53,666 nt of DNA. Source: Actinomyces gerencseriae DSM 6844 (GTDB lineage: Bacteria; Actinomycetota; Actinomycetes; Actinomycetales; Actinomycetaceae). The translations under genes were made by a program, and so were the position numbers. The DNA lies in contig NZ_KE386871.1 of the NCBI RefSeq assembly GCF_000429265.1, positions 1 through 53,666 of the forward strand, read 5' to 3'. The notes below the pieces were generated by a model. The model was given only the letters and a program-made list of their open reading frames with translations. It was not told the origin of the DNA and did not search any database. Below are positions 25,903 through 34,900 of this stretch, piece by piece (positions within the stretch are counted from its first letter, which is position 1; every line of letters begins with the position of its first letter).

Positions 25903-28479
25903 TCATTCAGTGGCGATGGCCTGGAGGACCGGCAGCCGGAGGGCCCGCAGCGCCGGCCACAGGGCGGCGAGGACCCCGACGACGATGGCGGCCGCGAGCA
26001 TGATCATCAGCTGCGGCCACGGGATGGCCAGCTCGGTGAGCCCCCGGTCGGCCAGGACCGAGCGCAGCGCCCCGGCCAGCAGTACGCCGACGGCCCCGCC
26101 CAGGACGGTTCCGTAGACGGCGGTCAGGACGGACTCGCACATGATCTCGCCGGTCACCTGGGCGCGGCCCAGGCCGACGGCCCGCATGAGCCCGATCTCG
26201 CGAGTCCTCTCACTGACCGACAGGACGAGGGTGTTGACGATGCCGAGCACGGCGATGACCAGGGACAGGCCCAGCAGTGCGTAGAGCACGGCCAGCATCT
26301 GGTCGGCGGTCTGGCCGACCTGGTCGGAGAGCTCGTTGGCGTCCAGGACCTCGAAGACGTACGCCGGCGCGACGATCTCCCGGATCTCGGACTGCACGGC
26401 GCCCATGTCGGCGCCGTCGGCGAGCGAGATGAACAGTCCCTGCGGGGAGGCCAGGACCTCTCCCGGGTCGGCCGATATCGGCACGGTCCACGAGCCCACC
26501 GCGGCCGCGACCCCGGGCGTGGCGTAGAGCGTGCCGATGAGCCCCTTGGAGTCGGCGACCGCCGAGACGGTGGCCGTCACCGAGCCCGTCGGCCCGGTGA
26601 TCGTGACCCGGTCGTCGAGCTGCAGGCCGGAGTCGGCGAAGGCGGCCACGTGCGTGTCGTCGAGGGAGTCCAGCGAACCGGCGGTCACGCCCGGGTCGTA
26701 GAAGTCGGAGTAGCGCTGCGGGTCGATCGCGACCATGTAGCCCGTGCTCTCGCCGCCGTCCGGCATCGTGGTGGTGACCGAGGAGACGGCGTAGCCGGTG
26801 GCCTCCTCCACACCGTCGAGCGCACTGATCCTCTCGGTCATCTCGGCGGGCAGAGGAGTGAGCTGCCCCGACGAGGTGGGCGCCCGCACCAGGAGGTCGG
26901 CGCGCATGGAATCGTTGACGATCCCGGAGATCGAGGCCTGCATGGAGGCCGCGATGATGCTCCCGGCGCACACGAGCGCCATGCCGACGACCAGCGCCGC
27001 CGAGGTCGCGGCCGTCCGGCGGGGCGCCGCGGCGAGGTTGCGCGCCGCCAGGCGCCCGACGGGGCGCATGAGGCGCAGCGGCATGGCCAGGACGGCGATG
27101 GTCCGGCGGGCGAGCACCGGGGAGCAGACGAGAAGCCCGAGGACGAGGGCACCCGCACCGGCGCCCAGCACGGTCGTCCGGCGGGACAGGTCCTCGTCGA
27201 CCCAGGCGACGATCACGACCGCCAGGCCCGCCGCCGCGAGGACGGCCCCGATGCCGCCGCGGACCCACAGGGGCTTTTCACGCGCCCCCGCGGTCCCCCG
27301 CATGGCCTCCACCGGCGGGGTGAGGGCGGCGTCGCGAGCGGGCAGGAGGGCACCCACGATGGTCACCAGGAGACCGATGGCGATCGAGGTGGCGATGACG
27401 CCGCTCGTCATGGGCACCCCGCCGCCCGGCAGGGGCATGCCATAGGCCTCCAGGCCGGCCACGAGCAGCCGTGTCAGGCCGACTCCGCCCGCGACGCCGA
27501 TGAGCGAGCCGACCAGGCCGATGACGACGGCCTGGAACAGCACCGTGCCGAACACGGATGCGGGCGAGGCCCCGACGGCTCGCAGCAGGGCGAACTCCTT
27601 CTGGCGCTGGCGCACGCTCATGGCGAAGGTGTTCATGATGATGAACGAGCCGACGAACATGGCCAGGACCACGAAGACCAGGAGGAAGGTCTGGACGTAG
27701 CCGAGGATCGACTCGACGTAGGCGTTCTGCTCATCGATGCGCTCGGCGCGGGTCTGCAGACGCGCGGAGTCGGGGAGCAGGGCCGTGATCTGCTGGCGCA
27801 CGGACGCGGCGTCCGCGCCATCGGCCATGTTGATCTCGATCTGCGAGACCTTGCCGTCAGGGGCGGCCAGTCCCATGATCCAGTCGGGGTCGCCGGCGAC
27901 GAGCGTGGCTCCGGCCATCGAGGTGCCGAAGGTGAACTCCCCGACCACCGTGACCTCGGAGGGGGTGCCGTTGACGACCAGGTGGGTCTGATCCCCGACG
28001 GCCAGGCCCGAGCGCTTCAGGGCGTCGGACTCCAGGGTGATCTCATCGCTCCCGGAGGGGGCCCGGCCCGCGACCACCCTCCGCTCCGGCTCATCGGGGA
28101 AGGCCGGGACGATGATGGTCGGAGCGCCGGTGGAGGTCACGGGGGACCCGTCGGCCCCGACGAGCGTCCCGTTCAGCGACGAGGCCGCGTGGGAGGTGCT
28201 GACGCCGTCGATCCCGGCGATCCGCTCGGCGAGCGCTCCGTCGATCTTCTCCGTCAGGACCCCGCCGCCGCCGCTGGACTGCGCGCTCCGGATCGGCTGC
28301 CCCGTCACGTAGAGGTCGGCCGTTATCGTCGAGGACATCAGTGCGGAGAAGGTGTCCGACAGGACTCCGCGCAGGGCGAGGGTGCCCGAGAGGAAGGTCA
28401 CTCCGAGAACGACGGCGAGCGCCGTCAGCAGGAACTGCCCGGCGTGAGCGCGCACCGAGCGCAGGGCGACCCGGATCAT
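25903..28479 (-). CDS. ABC transporter permease, FtsX/MacB type, 858 aa
   Basis: Large duplicated FtsX-like permease. It has an N-terminal membrane span (residues ~15-38, QFLLTALAVVLGVTFLSGTL), a ~210-residue extracytoplasmic MacB_PCD-like domain, and a first group of three spans (~260-375). Further spans at ~410-450, a second span-plus-periplasmic unit (~490-710) and three final spans (~730-850) follow. The motif SVRQRQKEFALLRAVGAS and its second copy SERTREIGLMRAVGL are the hallmark FtsX cytoplasmic turns. The start overlaps the ATPase stop by 4 nt. This type of permease couples ATP hydrolysis to periplasmic conformational change or lipid/peptide export. Substrate unknown. Confidence 0.92.
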   Translation of the reverse strand: MIRVALRSVRAHAGQFLLTALAVVLGVTFLSGTLALRGVLSDTFSALMSSTITADLYVTGQPIRSAQSSGGGGVLTEKIDGALAERIAGIDGVSTSHAASSLNGTLVGADGSPVTSTGAPTIIVPAFPDEPERRVVAGRAPSGSDEITLESDALKRSGLAVGDQTHLVVNGTPSEVTVVGEFTFGTSMAGATLVAGDPDWIMGLAAPDGKVSQIEINMADGADAASVRQQITALLPDSARLQTRAERIDEQNAYVESILGYVQTFLLVFVVLAMFVGSFIIMNTFAMSVRQRQKEFALLRAVGASPASVFGTVLFQAVVIGLVGSLIGVAGGVGLTRLLVAGLEAYGMPLPGGGVPMTSGVIATSIAIGLLVTIVGALLPARDAALTPPVEAMRGTAGAREKPLWVRGGIGAVLAAAGLAVVIVAWVDEDLSRRTTVLGAGAGALVLGLLVCSPVLARRTIAVLAMPLRLMRPVGRLAARNLAAAPRRTAATSAALVVGMALVCAGSIIAASMQASISGIVNDSMRADLLVRAPTSSGQLTPLPAEMTERISALDGVEEATGYAVSSVTTTMPDGGESTGYMVAIDPQRYSDFYDPGVTAGSLDSLDDTHVAAFADSGLQLDDRVTITGPTGSVTATVSAVADSKGLIGTLYATPGVAAAVGSWTVPISADPGEVLASPQGLFISLADGADMGAVQSEIREIVAPAYVFEVLDANELSDQVGQTADQMLAVLYALLGLSLVIAVLGIVNTLVLSVSERTREIGLMRAVGLGRAQVTGEIMCESVLTAVYGTVLGGAVGVLLAGALRSVLADRGLTELAIPWPQLMIMLAAAIVVGVLAALWPALRALRLPVLQAIATE

Positions 28480-29444
28480 AGCGCCGCCCCCTGCGCACCC
28501 GCGGGGCCGGCGGCGGGGCCATCGCCCGGAGGAGTCGGGACGGCTCCTGCGGTACTACCGGCGGTGCCGGCGGACCGCCCGCGCCCGATGCTCCCGCCTC
28601 CGGGCGAGCCCAGGTCGTGCAGGGCCTCCAGGACCCGGTCGCGGTCCGGATCGTTCATCTCCGCCACGACCCGCCCGTCGCGCAGGAAGAGCACGGTGTC
28701 CGCCCAGGCCGCCGCCTCAGCCTCGTGAGTCACCATGACGACGCTCTGGTCGAAGTCATCGACGCTGGAGCGCAGGACCCTCAGGACCTGCTCGGTCGCC
28801 CGCGAGTCGAGGTTCCCGGTCGGCTCGTCGGCGAAGACCACCGCGGGGCGGCCCACGATGGAGCGGGCGCAGGCCGTGCGCTGGACCTGGCCGCCGGAGA
28901 GCTCGGCGGGCCGGTGGGACAGGCGGTCCGACAGACCGACCGCCTCGACGACCTGGTCGAAGCGGCTGCGCTCGACCTTCCGACGGGCGATGTCCAGGGG
29001 CAGGGTGATGTTCTCCCCGGCCGTCAGGGAGGGAACCAGGTTGAAGGACTGGAACACGAAGCCGATGCGCTCGCGCCGCAGCCTGGTCAGTCGCCGCTGG
29101 CTCATGGAGGTGATCTCCTGCCCGTCCAGGGCGATCGTCCCCGAGGTGGCGGACTCCAGGCCCGCCAGGCAGTGCATGAGGGTCGACTTGCCCGACCCCG
29201 AGGGCCCCATGATCGCGGTGAAACGGGCGCGCGCGATGGAGACGTCCACCCCGTCCAGCGCGGTCACGGCGTTCTCGCCGCGCCCGAAGACCTTGAACAG
29301 GGCGCGCGCGGTGACGACCGGGTCATCGACCGGGGCGTGCTCGATCAGACCGGTGCTCCCCCGGTCGCGCCGCCGAGCCGGGTCGGGTCCCCCGCGGCGC
29401 CCTGCGGAGAAGTTGTCACTGCGATCCTGCGCGTGCCTGGTCAT
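28476..29444 (-). CDS. ABC transporter ATP-binding protein, MacB/LolD type, 322 aa
   Basis: Walker A GPSGSGKST (80-88), Q-loop FVFQSFNLVPSLTAGENI, signature LSGGQVQRT, Walker B AVVFADEPTGNLDS and switch VMVTHEAEAA define the LolD/MacB class, which pairs with FtsX-type permeases as encoded next. The ~45-residue C-terminal extension is a Gly/Ala/Pro low-complexity tail (GGGSIGRGRSAGTAGSTAG), longer than usual. The first ~38 residues are also non-conserved and no ribosome binding site is visible at ATG 29444, so the true start may lie further in, near the VVTARALFKVFG segment. Confidence 0.9.
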   Translation of the reverse strand: MTRHAQDRSDNFSAGRRGGPDPARRRDRGSTGLIEHAPVDDPVVTARALFKVFGRGENAVTALDGVDVSIARARFTAIMGPSGSGKSTLMHCLAGLESATSGTIALDGQEITSMSQRRLTRLRRERIGFVFQSFNLVPSLTAGENITLPLDIARRKVERSRFDQVVEAVGLSDRLSHRPAELSGGQVQRTACARSIVGRPAVVFADEPTGNLDSRATEQVLRVLRSSVDDFDQSVVMVTHEAEAAAWADTVLFLRDGRVVAEMNDPDRDRVLEALHDLGSPGGGSIGRGRSAGTAGSTAGAVPTPPGDGPAAGPAGAQGAAL

Positions 29445-29619
29445 GACGGAAGTCTGTCACAGGCCCGCCCCTGAGACGCATCAGGGGGTTCCCGGACCCG
29501 CGTCCGCATGCGCGACCGCATTCCGGAGAGCGGGACGGAGTCGGGCACCGGGCGGATATGGTCCAGGTATCGTGTGATGCCGCTCCCAGCAACGCCATTG
29601 AAGCCGCGGCGCCCCATGC

Positions 29620-30838
29620 CCCCTGGGCCGCATCCGGGACCGCCGGCGCCCCGACCCCGCGGGTCTCGTCCTGGGCACCGTGTTCTTCATCCTGGCCCTG
29701 ACGCCCTCGCTGCTGCCCCGCGACGTGCTCTCCCAGGGGGCGCCCTGCGGGCTGTGCGCGGGGACCGGTTACCCGCTGGGGGTCTGGCTGTCCTGGAACT
29801 GGCGCACCTGAATCCGCGCGGCGGCCGGGATCCTGTGGGAGTCCAGCGGCCGGAGTCCGCCCGAGTGGCGGCCGCAGTGGAAGCGGCGCGCGGAGATCGC
29901 CCTGAGCACGGTGGTGGTTCTGGCGCTCAACGGGATCCCCCTCCGCGCGGTTCACTGGCAGCAGCAGGTCGCCGCCCTGGTGGTCGAGGAGCCGAAGCGC
30001 ACCGGGGGCGGCCTCCCGCTCGGCAATCATGATCGCTCCGACAACGGGGACCGGCTGGGTGGACCCGGTGGCCGCCCTGTCCCTGGAGGCCCTCTACGAC
30101 GGCGATACGGCAATCGCCGCCGCCCAGTACTCCTATCTGCCCTCGGGCGTGCAGTTCATCGCCGACACCGATAGGACGCGCGCCTCGGGCAGAGCACTGG
30201 TCACCGCCGTCGTCGCCTGGTGGAGGACTCTCCCGGAGGAAGAGCGCCCCAGGCTCCTGCTGTACGGGGAGTCACTCGGAGTCGTGGCGGGCGAGGCCGC
30301 CTTCTCGGACCTGTCCGATGTCCTGGAGAGCGTTGACGGCGTCCTGTGGGTGGGACCTCCCAATTCCTCCCGGCTGTGGCGCGACCTCGTCACCCGGCGG
30401 GACCCGGGGACTCGTGAGGCGGATCCCGTCTACTCCGCGGGGCTGACGGTGCGCTTCGCTCAGGACCGCGACGAGATGGAGTCCTTCATCGGGGACGGCG
30501 CATGGGGCGATCACCGCATCCTCTACGTCCAGCATTCCAGCGATCCGGTGGTGTGGTGGTCGCCTCGGCTCGTGCGCGATCAGCCCGACTGGCTGCGCGA
30601 GCGGGCGGGCGCGGACCGCTCCTCCGCCATGCACTGGATGCCCTGCATCACCTTCTTCCAGGTCAGCGCCGACCTGCCGCGAGCCACGAACGTCCCTCAC
30701 GGTCACGGGCACCACTACGGCACCGAGATCCTGGACGGCCTGGCCCTGGTGTCCCACGACGGGTCCTTCACCGCCGAACGCGTGGTGCAGGCGCGCCACG
30801 AGCTGGATCTCGCCCTGACCGGCCAGCCGGCGGACGAC
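29620..30838 (+). pseudogene. Decayed alpha/beta-hydrolase membrane protein (Abhydrolase_9 type)
   Basis: Family members are ~550-aa proteins with an N-terminal membrane domain and a C-terminal alpha/beta-hydrolase. Here the membrane start is recognisable in the frame at 29662 (GLVLGTVFFILALTPSLLPRD) but is stopped by TGA at 29809-29811. The same frame continues (VVVLALNGIPLRAVHWQQQV) and then jumps within a few codons to VEEPKRTGG, a sequence that normally follows ~190 residues later, so a large in-frame block is missing. At about 30020-30030 the frame shifts again to MIAPTTGTGWVDPVAALSLE. From there the hydrolase domain is intact (LLLYGESLG nucleophile elbow, HGHGHHYG catalytic histidine region) to about 30838. 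The frame then runs on to 30991 and overlaps the trpS start by 4 nt. Nonsense, deletion and frameshift together make a full-length product impossible. Confidence 0.82.
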
Positions 30839-30839
30839 C

Positions 30840-30926
30840 GACGCCCGGTCGCGAGGGGCGGGGAGCGGCAAGTCCCCCTACGACCACCCGGACATGTGCT
30901 GACGCCCGGTCGCGAGGGGCGGGGAG
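30840..30926 (+). repeat. 26-bp direct repeat before trpS
   Basis: Two identical 26-bp copies (30840-30865 and 30901-30926), both starting GACGCCCGGTCGCGAGG, are separated by 35 bp. They lie in the untranslated debris between the decayed hydrolase gene and trpS. The flanks differ, so this is not a simple longer duplication. Confidence 0.85.
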
Positions 30927-30975
30927 GAGAACGGTGCGCGCCGGGCGCGCCATCCGATGCCCCGGGACGATTCTC

Positions 30976-30981
30976 TAGGAT
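30976..30981 (+). promoter_or_regulatory. Likely -10 box of a leaderless trpS transcript
   Basis: TAGGAT ends 6 nt before the ATG at 30988, which would place the transcription start at or next to the A of the start codon. This is the usual actinobacterial leaderless layout. No independent Shine-Dalgarno sequence is present. The -35 region is not recognisable. Confidence 0.5.
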
Positions 30982-30987
30982 GACCCC

Positions 30988-32634
30988 ATGACTCAGACCC
31001 CCACCGCGGCCGAGGAGGCCCTGGCCACCGCCGTCGACGACGCGTCCCTGGCCCGCTCGATCGCCCGCTCCACCGAGATCGAGGCCGACATCGCCGTCAA
31101 CCCCGGCCGCTACCGGATGTTCACCGGGGTCCGCCCCACCGGGAACATGCACCTGGGCCACTACTTCGGCACCATGCACTCCTGGAGGACGATTCAGGAC
31201 GCGGGCGTGGACACCTGGATCCTCGTGGCCGACTATCAGGTCATCACCGACCGCGACGCCGTCGGCCCCATCCGCGAGCGCGTCCTGTCCCTGGTCACCG
31301 ACGCCCTGGCCGTGGGCGTGGACCCGCGGCGCTCGACGATCTTCGCCCACTCCGCGGTCCCGGCGCAGAACCAGCTGATGCTGCCCTTCCTGTCCCTGGT
31401 CACCGAGTCCGAGCTCCACCGCAACCCCACGGTGAAGTCCGAGCTGGAGGCCACCGAAGGACGCGCCATGAGCGGTCTGCTGCTCACCTACCCCGTCCAC
31501 CAGGCCACCGACATCCTCTTCTGCCAGGCCAATCTCGTGCCGGTGGGCAAGGACCAGCTCCCCCATCTGGAGCAGGCCCGCCTCATCGCCCAGCGCTTCG
31601 ACAAGCGCTACGGGCGGGCCGTCGAGGACCACCCGGTCTTCCGTCGCCCCGAGGCGCTGCTCAGCCGGGCCCCGATGCTGCTGGGCCTGGACGGGGAGAA
31701 GATGAGCAAGTCGCGGCGCAACACGATCGAGCTGCGCATGAGCGCCGACGAGACCGCCAAGGCCCTGAGGAAGGCCAAGACCGACTCCGATCGGGTCATC
31801 ACCTACGATCCGGCCGCCCGCCCGGAGGTGGCCAACCTGCTCACGCTGGCCTCCCTGTGCGGTGCCGGGGAGCCGCAGGAGATCGCCGAGCGCATCGGCG
31901 ACGGCGGGGCGGGAATGCTCAAGAGGATCACCACCGAGGCGGTCAACGAGTTCTTCGCCCCGATACGCGCTCGACGCGCCGACCTGGCCGCCGACGAGGG
32001 CTACCTGCTCCACGTGCTCCACGCCGGGAACGAGAGGGCGAACGCCGTGGCGAATGAGACGCTGGCGGCCGTGCGCGCCGCCATGGGCATGGACTACCGA
32101 GCCTGCATCGAGCCCCTGCGAGCCCCTGCGAGCCCCTACAGAGTCCGCCGGGATCCGCCCATGACCGACATCGTCCTGCACGACCTGGAACCGGAGGAGC
32201 TCGATTCACCCGAGCTGCGGAGCCTGCTGCGGCTGGCGACCGACTACGACGATGCCCGGCTGTCCCGTCTCCTCGTCGAGGAGCTGCCCCGACTCACGGT
32301 CCTGACGGCGATTCCCGCGGCGGTCGGCGAGGGGCCGCCCGTGGCCCTGGCCGCCTACGCGCCGCCGGCCCCCGGGCCGAGCCCGTCGCGTCCCTCGGCG
32401 ACCATCGAGTACCTCGCCACCGCCGAGACCCATCGGCTCCGGGGGCTGGCGAGCGCTCTCATCGCCGAGATCAGGCGGCGGCACCCGGGGGCCGCCGTGC
32501 GCGCCCGGACCGATGACGACGCGATCGGCTTCTATCGCGGGATGGGATTCCTCGTCCGCCCGGCCCCGGCCGACCCGCGCTGGCCGGGGCGGAGGCGCTA
32601 CGACTGCCTGCTCGCTCCACGCTCCCCCCGCTGA
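30988..32634 (+). CDS. trpS: Tryptophanyl-tRNA synthetase fused in frame to a GNAT acetyltransferase, 548 aa
   Basis: Residues ~40-371 are a class I tryptophanyl-tRNA synthetase: TGVRPTGNMHLGHYFG (HIGH motif HLGH), ADYQVITDRDA, and GEKMSKS (KMSKS motif). The ADYQ-x-ITD wording is closer to the second TrpRS type of some bacteria than to the common ADLHALT form. After MGMDY the frame crosses three 10-bp repeats (32109-32138) and enters, at M392 (nt 32161), a ~157-aa GNAT N-acetyltransferase with the acetyl-CoA loop HRLRGLASAL and the terminal DDAIGFYRGMGF. If one repeat unit were removed, the synthetase would stop at TGA 32162-32164, overlapping the GNAT ATG as ATGA. The fusion is therefore probably recent, phase-variable or an assembly artefact. 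Both domains look intact. Confidence 0.88.
   Translation: MTQTPTAAEEALATAVDDASLARSIARSTEIEADIAVNPGRYRMFTGVRPTGNMHLGHYFGTMHSWRTIQDAGVDTWILVADYQVITDRDAVGPIRERVLSLVTDALAVGVDPRRSTIFAHSAVPAQNQLMLPFLSLVTESELHRNPTVKSELEATEGRAMSGLLLTYPVHQATDILFCQANLVPVGKDQLPHLEQARLIAQRFDKRYGRAVEDHPVFRRPEALLSRAPMLLGLDGEKMSKSRRNTIELRMSADETAKALRKAKTDSDRVITYDPAARPEVANLLTLASLCGAGEPQEIAERIGDGGAGMLKRITTEAVNEFFAPIRARRADLAADEGYLLHVLHAGNERANAVANETLAAVRAAMGMDYRACIEPLRAPASPYRVRRDPPMTDIVLHDLEPEELDSPELRSLLRLATDYDDARLSRLLVEELPRLTVLTAIPAAVGEGPPVALAAYAPPAPGPSPSRPSATIEYLATAETHRLRGLASALIAEIRRRHPGAAVRARTDDDAIGFYRGMGFLVRPAPADPRWPGRRRYDCLLAPRSPR
32109..32138 (+). repeat. Three tandem 10-bp units joining trpS and the GNAT frame
   Basis: CGAGCCCCTG, CGAGCCCCTG, CGAGCCCCTA in tandem. 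Each unit is 10 bp, so gain or loss of one changes the reading frame. Two units restore separate genes with an ATGA junction at 32161-32164; three units give the fused frame seen here. Confidence 0.92.
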
Positions 32635-32668
32635 CATCGCGGCGGCGAGGCCGGAATCATCCCGACTC

Positions 32669-32701
32669 CTCGGGCCCGAGGGGCCGAGGGGCCGAGGGCG
32701 A
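32669..32701. repeat. 12-bp palindrome followed by 8-bp tandem repeats after the trpS/GNAT gene
   Basis: CTCGGGCCCGAG (32669-32680) is a perfect palindrome. It runs into GAGGGGCC units repeated at 32678-32685 and 32686-32693, with a partial third. Its position 35 nt past the stop could make it part of the terminator. Confidence 0.5.
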
Positions 32702-32716
32702 GTCGTGAGCCGCTCA

Positions 32717-32751
32717 GAACCGATCTCGACACGGAACTCGACCGATCTCGA
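32717..32751. promoter_or_regulatory. Tandem 22-bp-spaced motif upstream of glgE
   Basis: GAACCGATCTCGA (32717-32729) is repeated as CGACCGATCTCGA (32739-32751), an offset of exactly 22 bp. The reverse complement matches, motif and spacer included, the element upstream of glgP at 40821-40854 (CGAGATCGGT-x2-AGTTCC-x3-TCGAGATCGGTT). It lies 58 nt before the glgE start. A shared operator for a glycogen regulator is inferred from position and spacing. Confidence 0.6.
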
Positions 32752-32797
32752 CGAAGAGACGCGCGGGGCAGATGTGACTCAACCGAGTCCGACCCCG

Positions 32798-32803
32798 TAG
32801 GCT
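32798..32803 (+). promoter_or_regulatory. Likely -10 box of a leaderless glgE transcript
   Basis: TAGGCT ends 6 nt before GTG 32810, the same spacing as the box before trpS. No ribosome binding site is seen, consistent with a leaderless mRNA. Confidence 0.5.
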
Positions 32804-32809
32804 TGTCCT

Positions 32810-34894
32810 GTGACTGCGAACACCACGCGCAACGCCGCGCCTCAGCCCCCCGCCCCCCCGACCGACGCAGCCGCGCCGCAACCAGCACCCTACGCACCGG
32901 TTGGCCGCATTCCGGTGACCGAGGTCTTCCCCGTCGTGGAGGACGGGCGGTGGCCGGCCAAGGCCGTGCCCGGCGAGGTGATGCCGATCCGCGCCACCGT
33001 CTTCCGCGAGGGCCACGACTCCTTCGGCGCCACCGCCGTCCTCGTGCGCCCCGACGGCACCGACGGACCGCGCGCCCGCATGGTGGAGATCCTGCCCGGC
33101 CTGGACCGCTACGAGGCCCGTCTGGCCCCCGACGCGCCCGGCGACTGGGGCCTGCGGGTCGAGGGCTGGTCCGACCCCTACGCCACGTGGGCGCACGCCG
33201 CGGGCATCAAGGTCCCCGCCGGCGTCGACGCCGTTCTCATGCTCGAGGAGGGCGCGCGCGTGCTGGACCGCGCCGCCGCCCTTCCGGGCCGCGACCCGGA
33301 CGACGCCGCCATCCTGGCGCGGGCCGCCGAGCGTCTGCGCGACGAGTCCCTGCCCGACGGCGAGCGCCTCGACGCCGGCCTGGCGGACGCCGTCGTCGAG
33401 GTCCTGGACCGACTCCCGCTGCGCGACCACGTCTCCCCCTCCGCCACCTACCCGCTCCAGGTGGACCGCGAGCGCGCACTGGCCGGATCCTGGTACGAGA
33501 TCTTCCCCCGCTCGCTCGGCAGCGGCTCCGACTCCCAGGGCGTCTGGCACACCGGCACCCTGCGCACCGCCGCCGAGCGGCTCGACCGCATCGCCGCCAT
33601 GGGGTTCGACGTCCTCTACCTCACCCCGATCTCCCCCATCGGCGCCACCAACCGCAAGGGCCGCAACAACACCCTCCACGCCCGCCCCGACGACCCGGGC
33701 TCCCCCTACGGCATCGGCTCCCCCGACGGCGGTCACGACGCCATCCATCCCGACCTGGGCACCTTCGACGACTTCGACGCCCTGGTCGCACGGGCCGGCG
33801 AGCTCGGCATGGAGGTCGCCCTGGACCTGGCCCTCCAGTGCTCCCCGGACCACCCGTGGGTGAAGGAGCACCCCGAGTGGTTCACGATCCTGGCCGACGG
33901 CTCGATCGCCTACGCGGAGAACCCGCCCAAGAAGTACCAGGACATCTACCCCCTGAACTTCGACAACGACCCCGAGGGCATCTACGCCGCGATCCTCCAG
34001 GTCGTGCGCACCTGGATCGACCACGGCGTGACGATCTTCCGCGTCGACAACCCGCACACCAAGCCGTTGACGTTCTGGCAGCGCCTCATCCGCGAGATCC
34101 GCTCCACCAACCCCGAGGTGCTCTTCCTGGCCGAGGCCTTCACCCGTCCGGCCATGATGCGCACCCTGGGCGAGATCGGCTTCCACCAGTCCTACACCTA
34201 CTTCGCCTGGCGCAACACCAAGCAGGAGCTCATCGACTACGTCGTCGAGCTCTCCCAGGACACGGCTCACATCCTGCGCCCCGCGTTCTGGCCGACCACC
34301 CACGACATCCTCACCCCCTTCATGACCGACGGGCAGGTGCCGGCCTTCAAGCTGCGGGCCGTCCTGGCGGCCACCCTGTCCCCGACGTGGGGCATCTACT
34401 CCGGCTACGAGCTGGCCGAGTCGATCCCGCGCCCCGGCTTCGAGGAGCAGATCGACAACGAGAAGTACGAGTACAAGCCGCGCGACTTCGCCGCCGCCCG
34501 CGGCAACGGCATCGAGGACCTGCTCACGCGCCTGAACGCCGCCCGCGCCGCGCACCCCGCCCTGCGTCAGCTGCGCGACATCTGGTTCCACCCCACCAGC
34601 GACGACGCCCTCATCGCCTACTCCAAGCGGGTCGACGCCGCGCACTCGCCCACGGGCGAGGACGACGTCGTGCTGACCGTGGTCAACCTGGACCCGCACA
34701 GCGCTCGCGAGGGCGAGGTCTACCTCAACCTGGTGCAGCTGGGTCTGCCCGGGGACACCGACGGCTCGCTGCCCTGTCTGCGGGTGACCGACGAGCTCAC
34801 CGGTGCGGAGTTCGAGTGGAGCGGCACCAATTACGTGCGTCTCGACCCGTTCGCCGGGCACGTCGCGCACGTCCTGCACGTCGAGCCCCTCTGA
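32810..34894 (+). CDS. glgE: Alpha-1,4-glucan:maltose-1-phosphate maltosyltransferase GlgE
   Basis: GH13_3 enzyme that transfers maltose from alpha-maltose-1-phosphate to the non-reducing end of an alpha-glucan in the cytosol. At 694 aa it is family length. The N-terminal beta domains (residues ~35-215) are followed by SWYEIFPRS and the barrel. The nucleophile is D413 (IFRVDNPHTKP) and the acid/base E442 (LAEAFTRPAM); the 29-residue spacing equals that of the Streptomyces enzyme. GTG 32810 is the start; the first ~30 residues are Pro/Ala-rich. It is followed by treS, mak and glgB, the full GlgE pathway order. A perfect 15-bp hairpin separates it from treS. Confidence 0.95.
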   Translation: MTANTTRNAAPQPPAPPTDAAAPQPAPYAPVGRIPVTEVFPVVEDGRWPAKAVPGEVMPIRATVFREGHDSFGATAVLVRPDGTDGPRARMVEILPGLDRYEARLAPDAPGDWGLRVEGWSDPYATWAHAAGIKVPAGVDAVLMLEEGARVLDRAAALPGRDPDDAAILARAAERLRDESLPDGERLDAGLADAVVEVLDRLPLRDHVSPSATYPLQVDRERALAGSWYEIFPRSLGSGSDSQGVWHTGTLRTAAERLDRIAAMGFDVLYLTPISPIGATNRKGRNNTLHARPDDPGSPYGIGSPDGGHDAIHPDLGTFDDFDALVARAGELGMEVALDLALQCSPDHPWVKEHPEWFTILADGSIAYAENPPKKYQDIYPLNFDNDPEGIYAAILQVVRTWIDHGVTIFRVDNPHTKPLTFWQRLIREIRSTNPEVLFLAEAFTRPAMMRTLGEIGFHQSYTYFAWRNTKQELIDYVVELSQDTAHILRPAFWPTTHDILTPFMTDGQVPAFKLRAVLAATLSPTWGIYSGYELAESIPRPGFEEQIDNEKYEYKPRDFAAARGNGIEDLLTRLNAARAAHPALRQLRDIWFHPTSDDALIAYSKRVDAAHSPTGEDDVVLTVVNLDPHSAREGEVYLNLVQLGLPGDTDGSLPCLRVTDELTGAEFEWSGTNYVRLDPFAGHVAHVLHVEPL

Positions 34895-34900
34895 GCCGGG

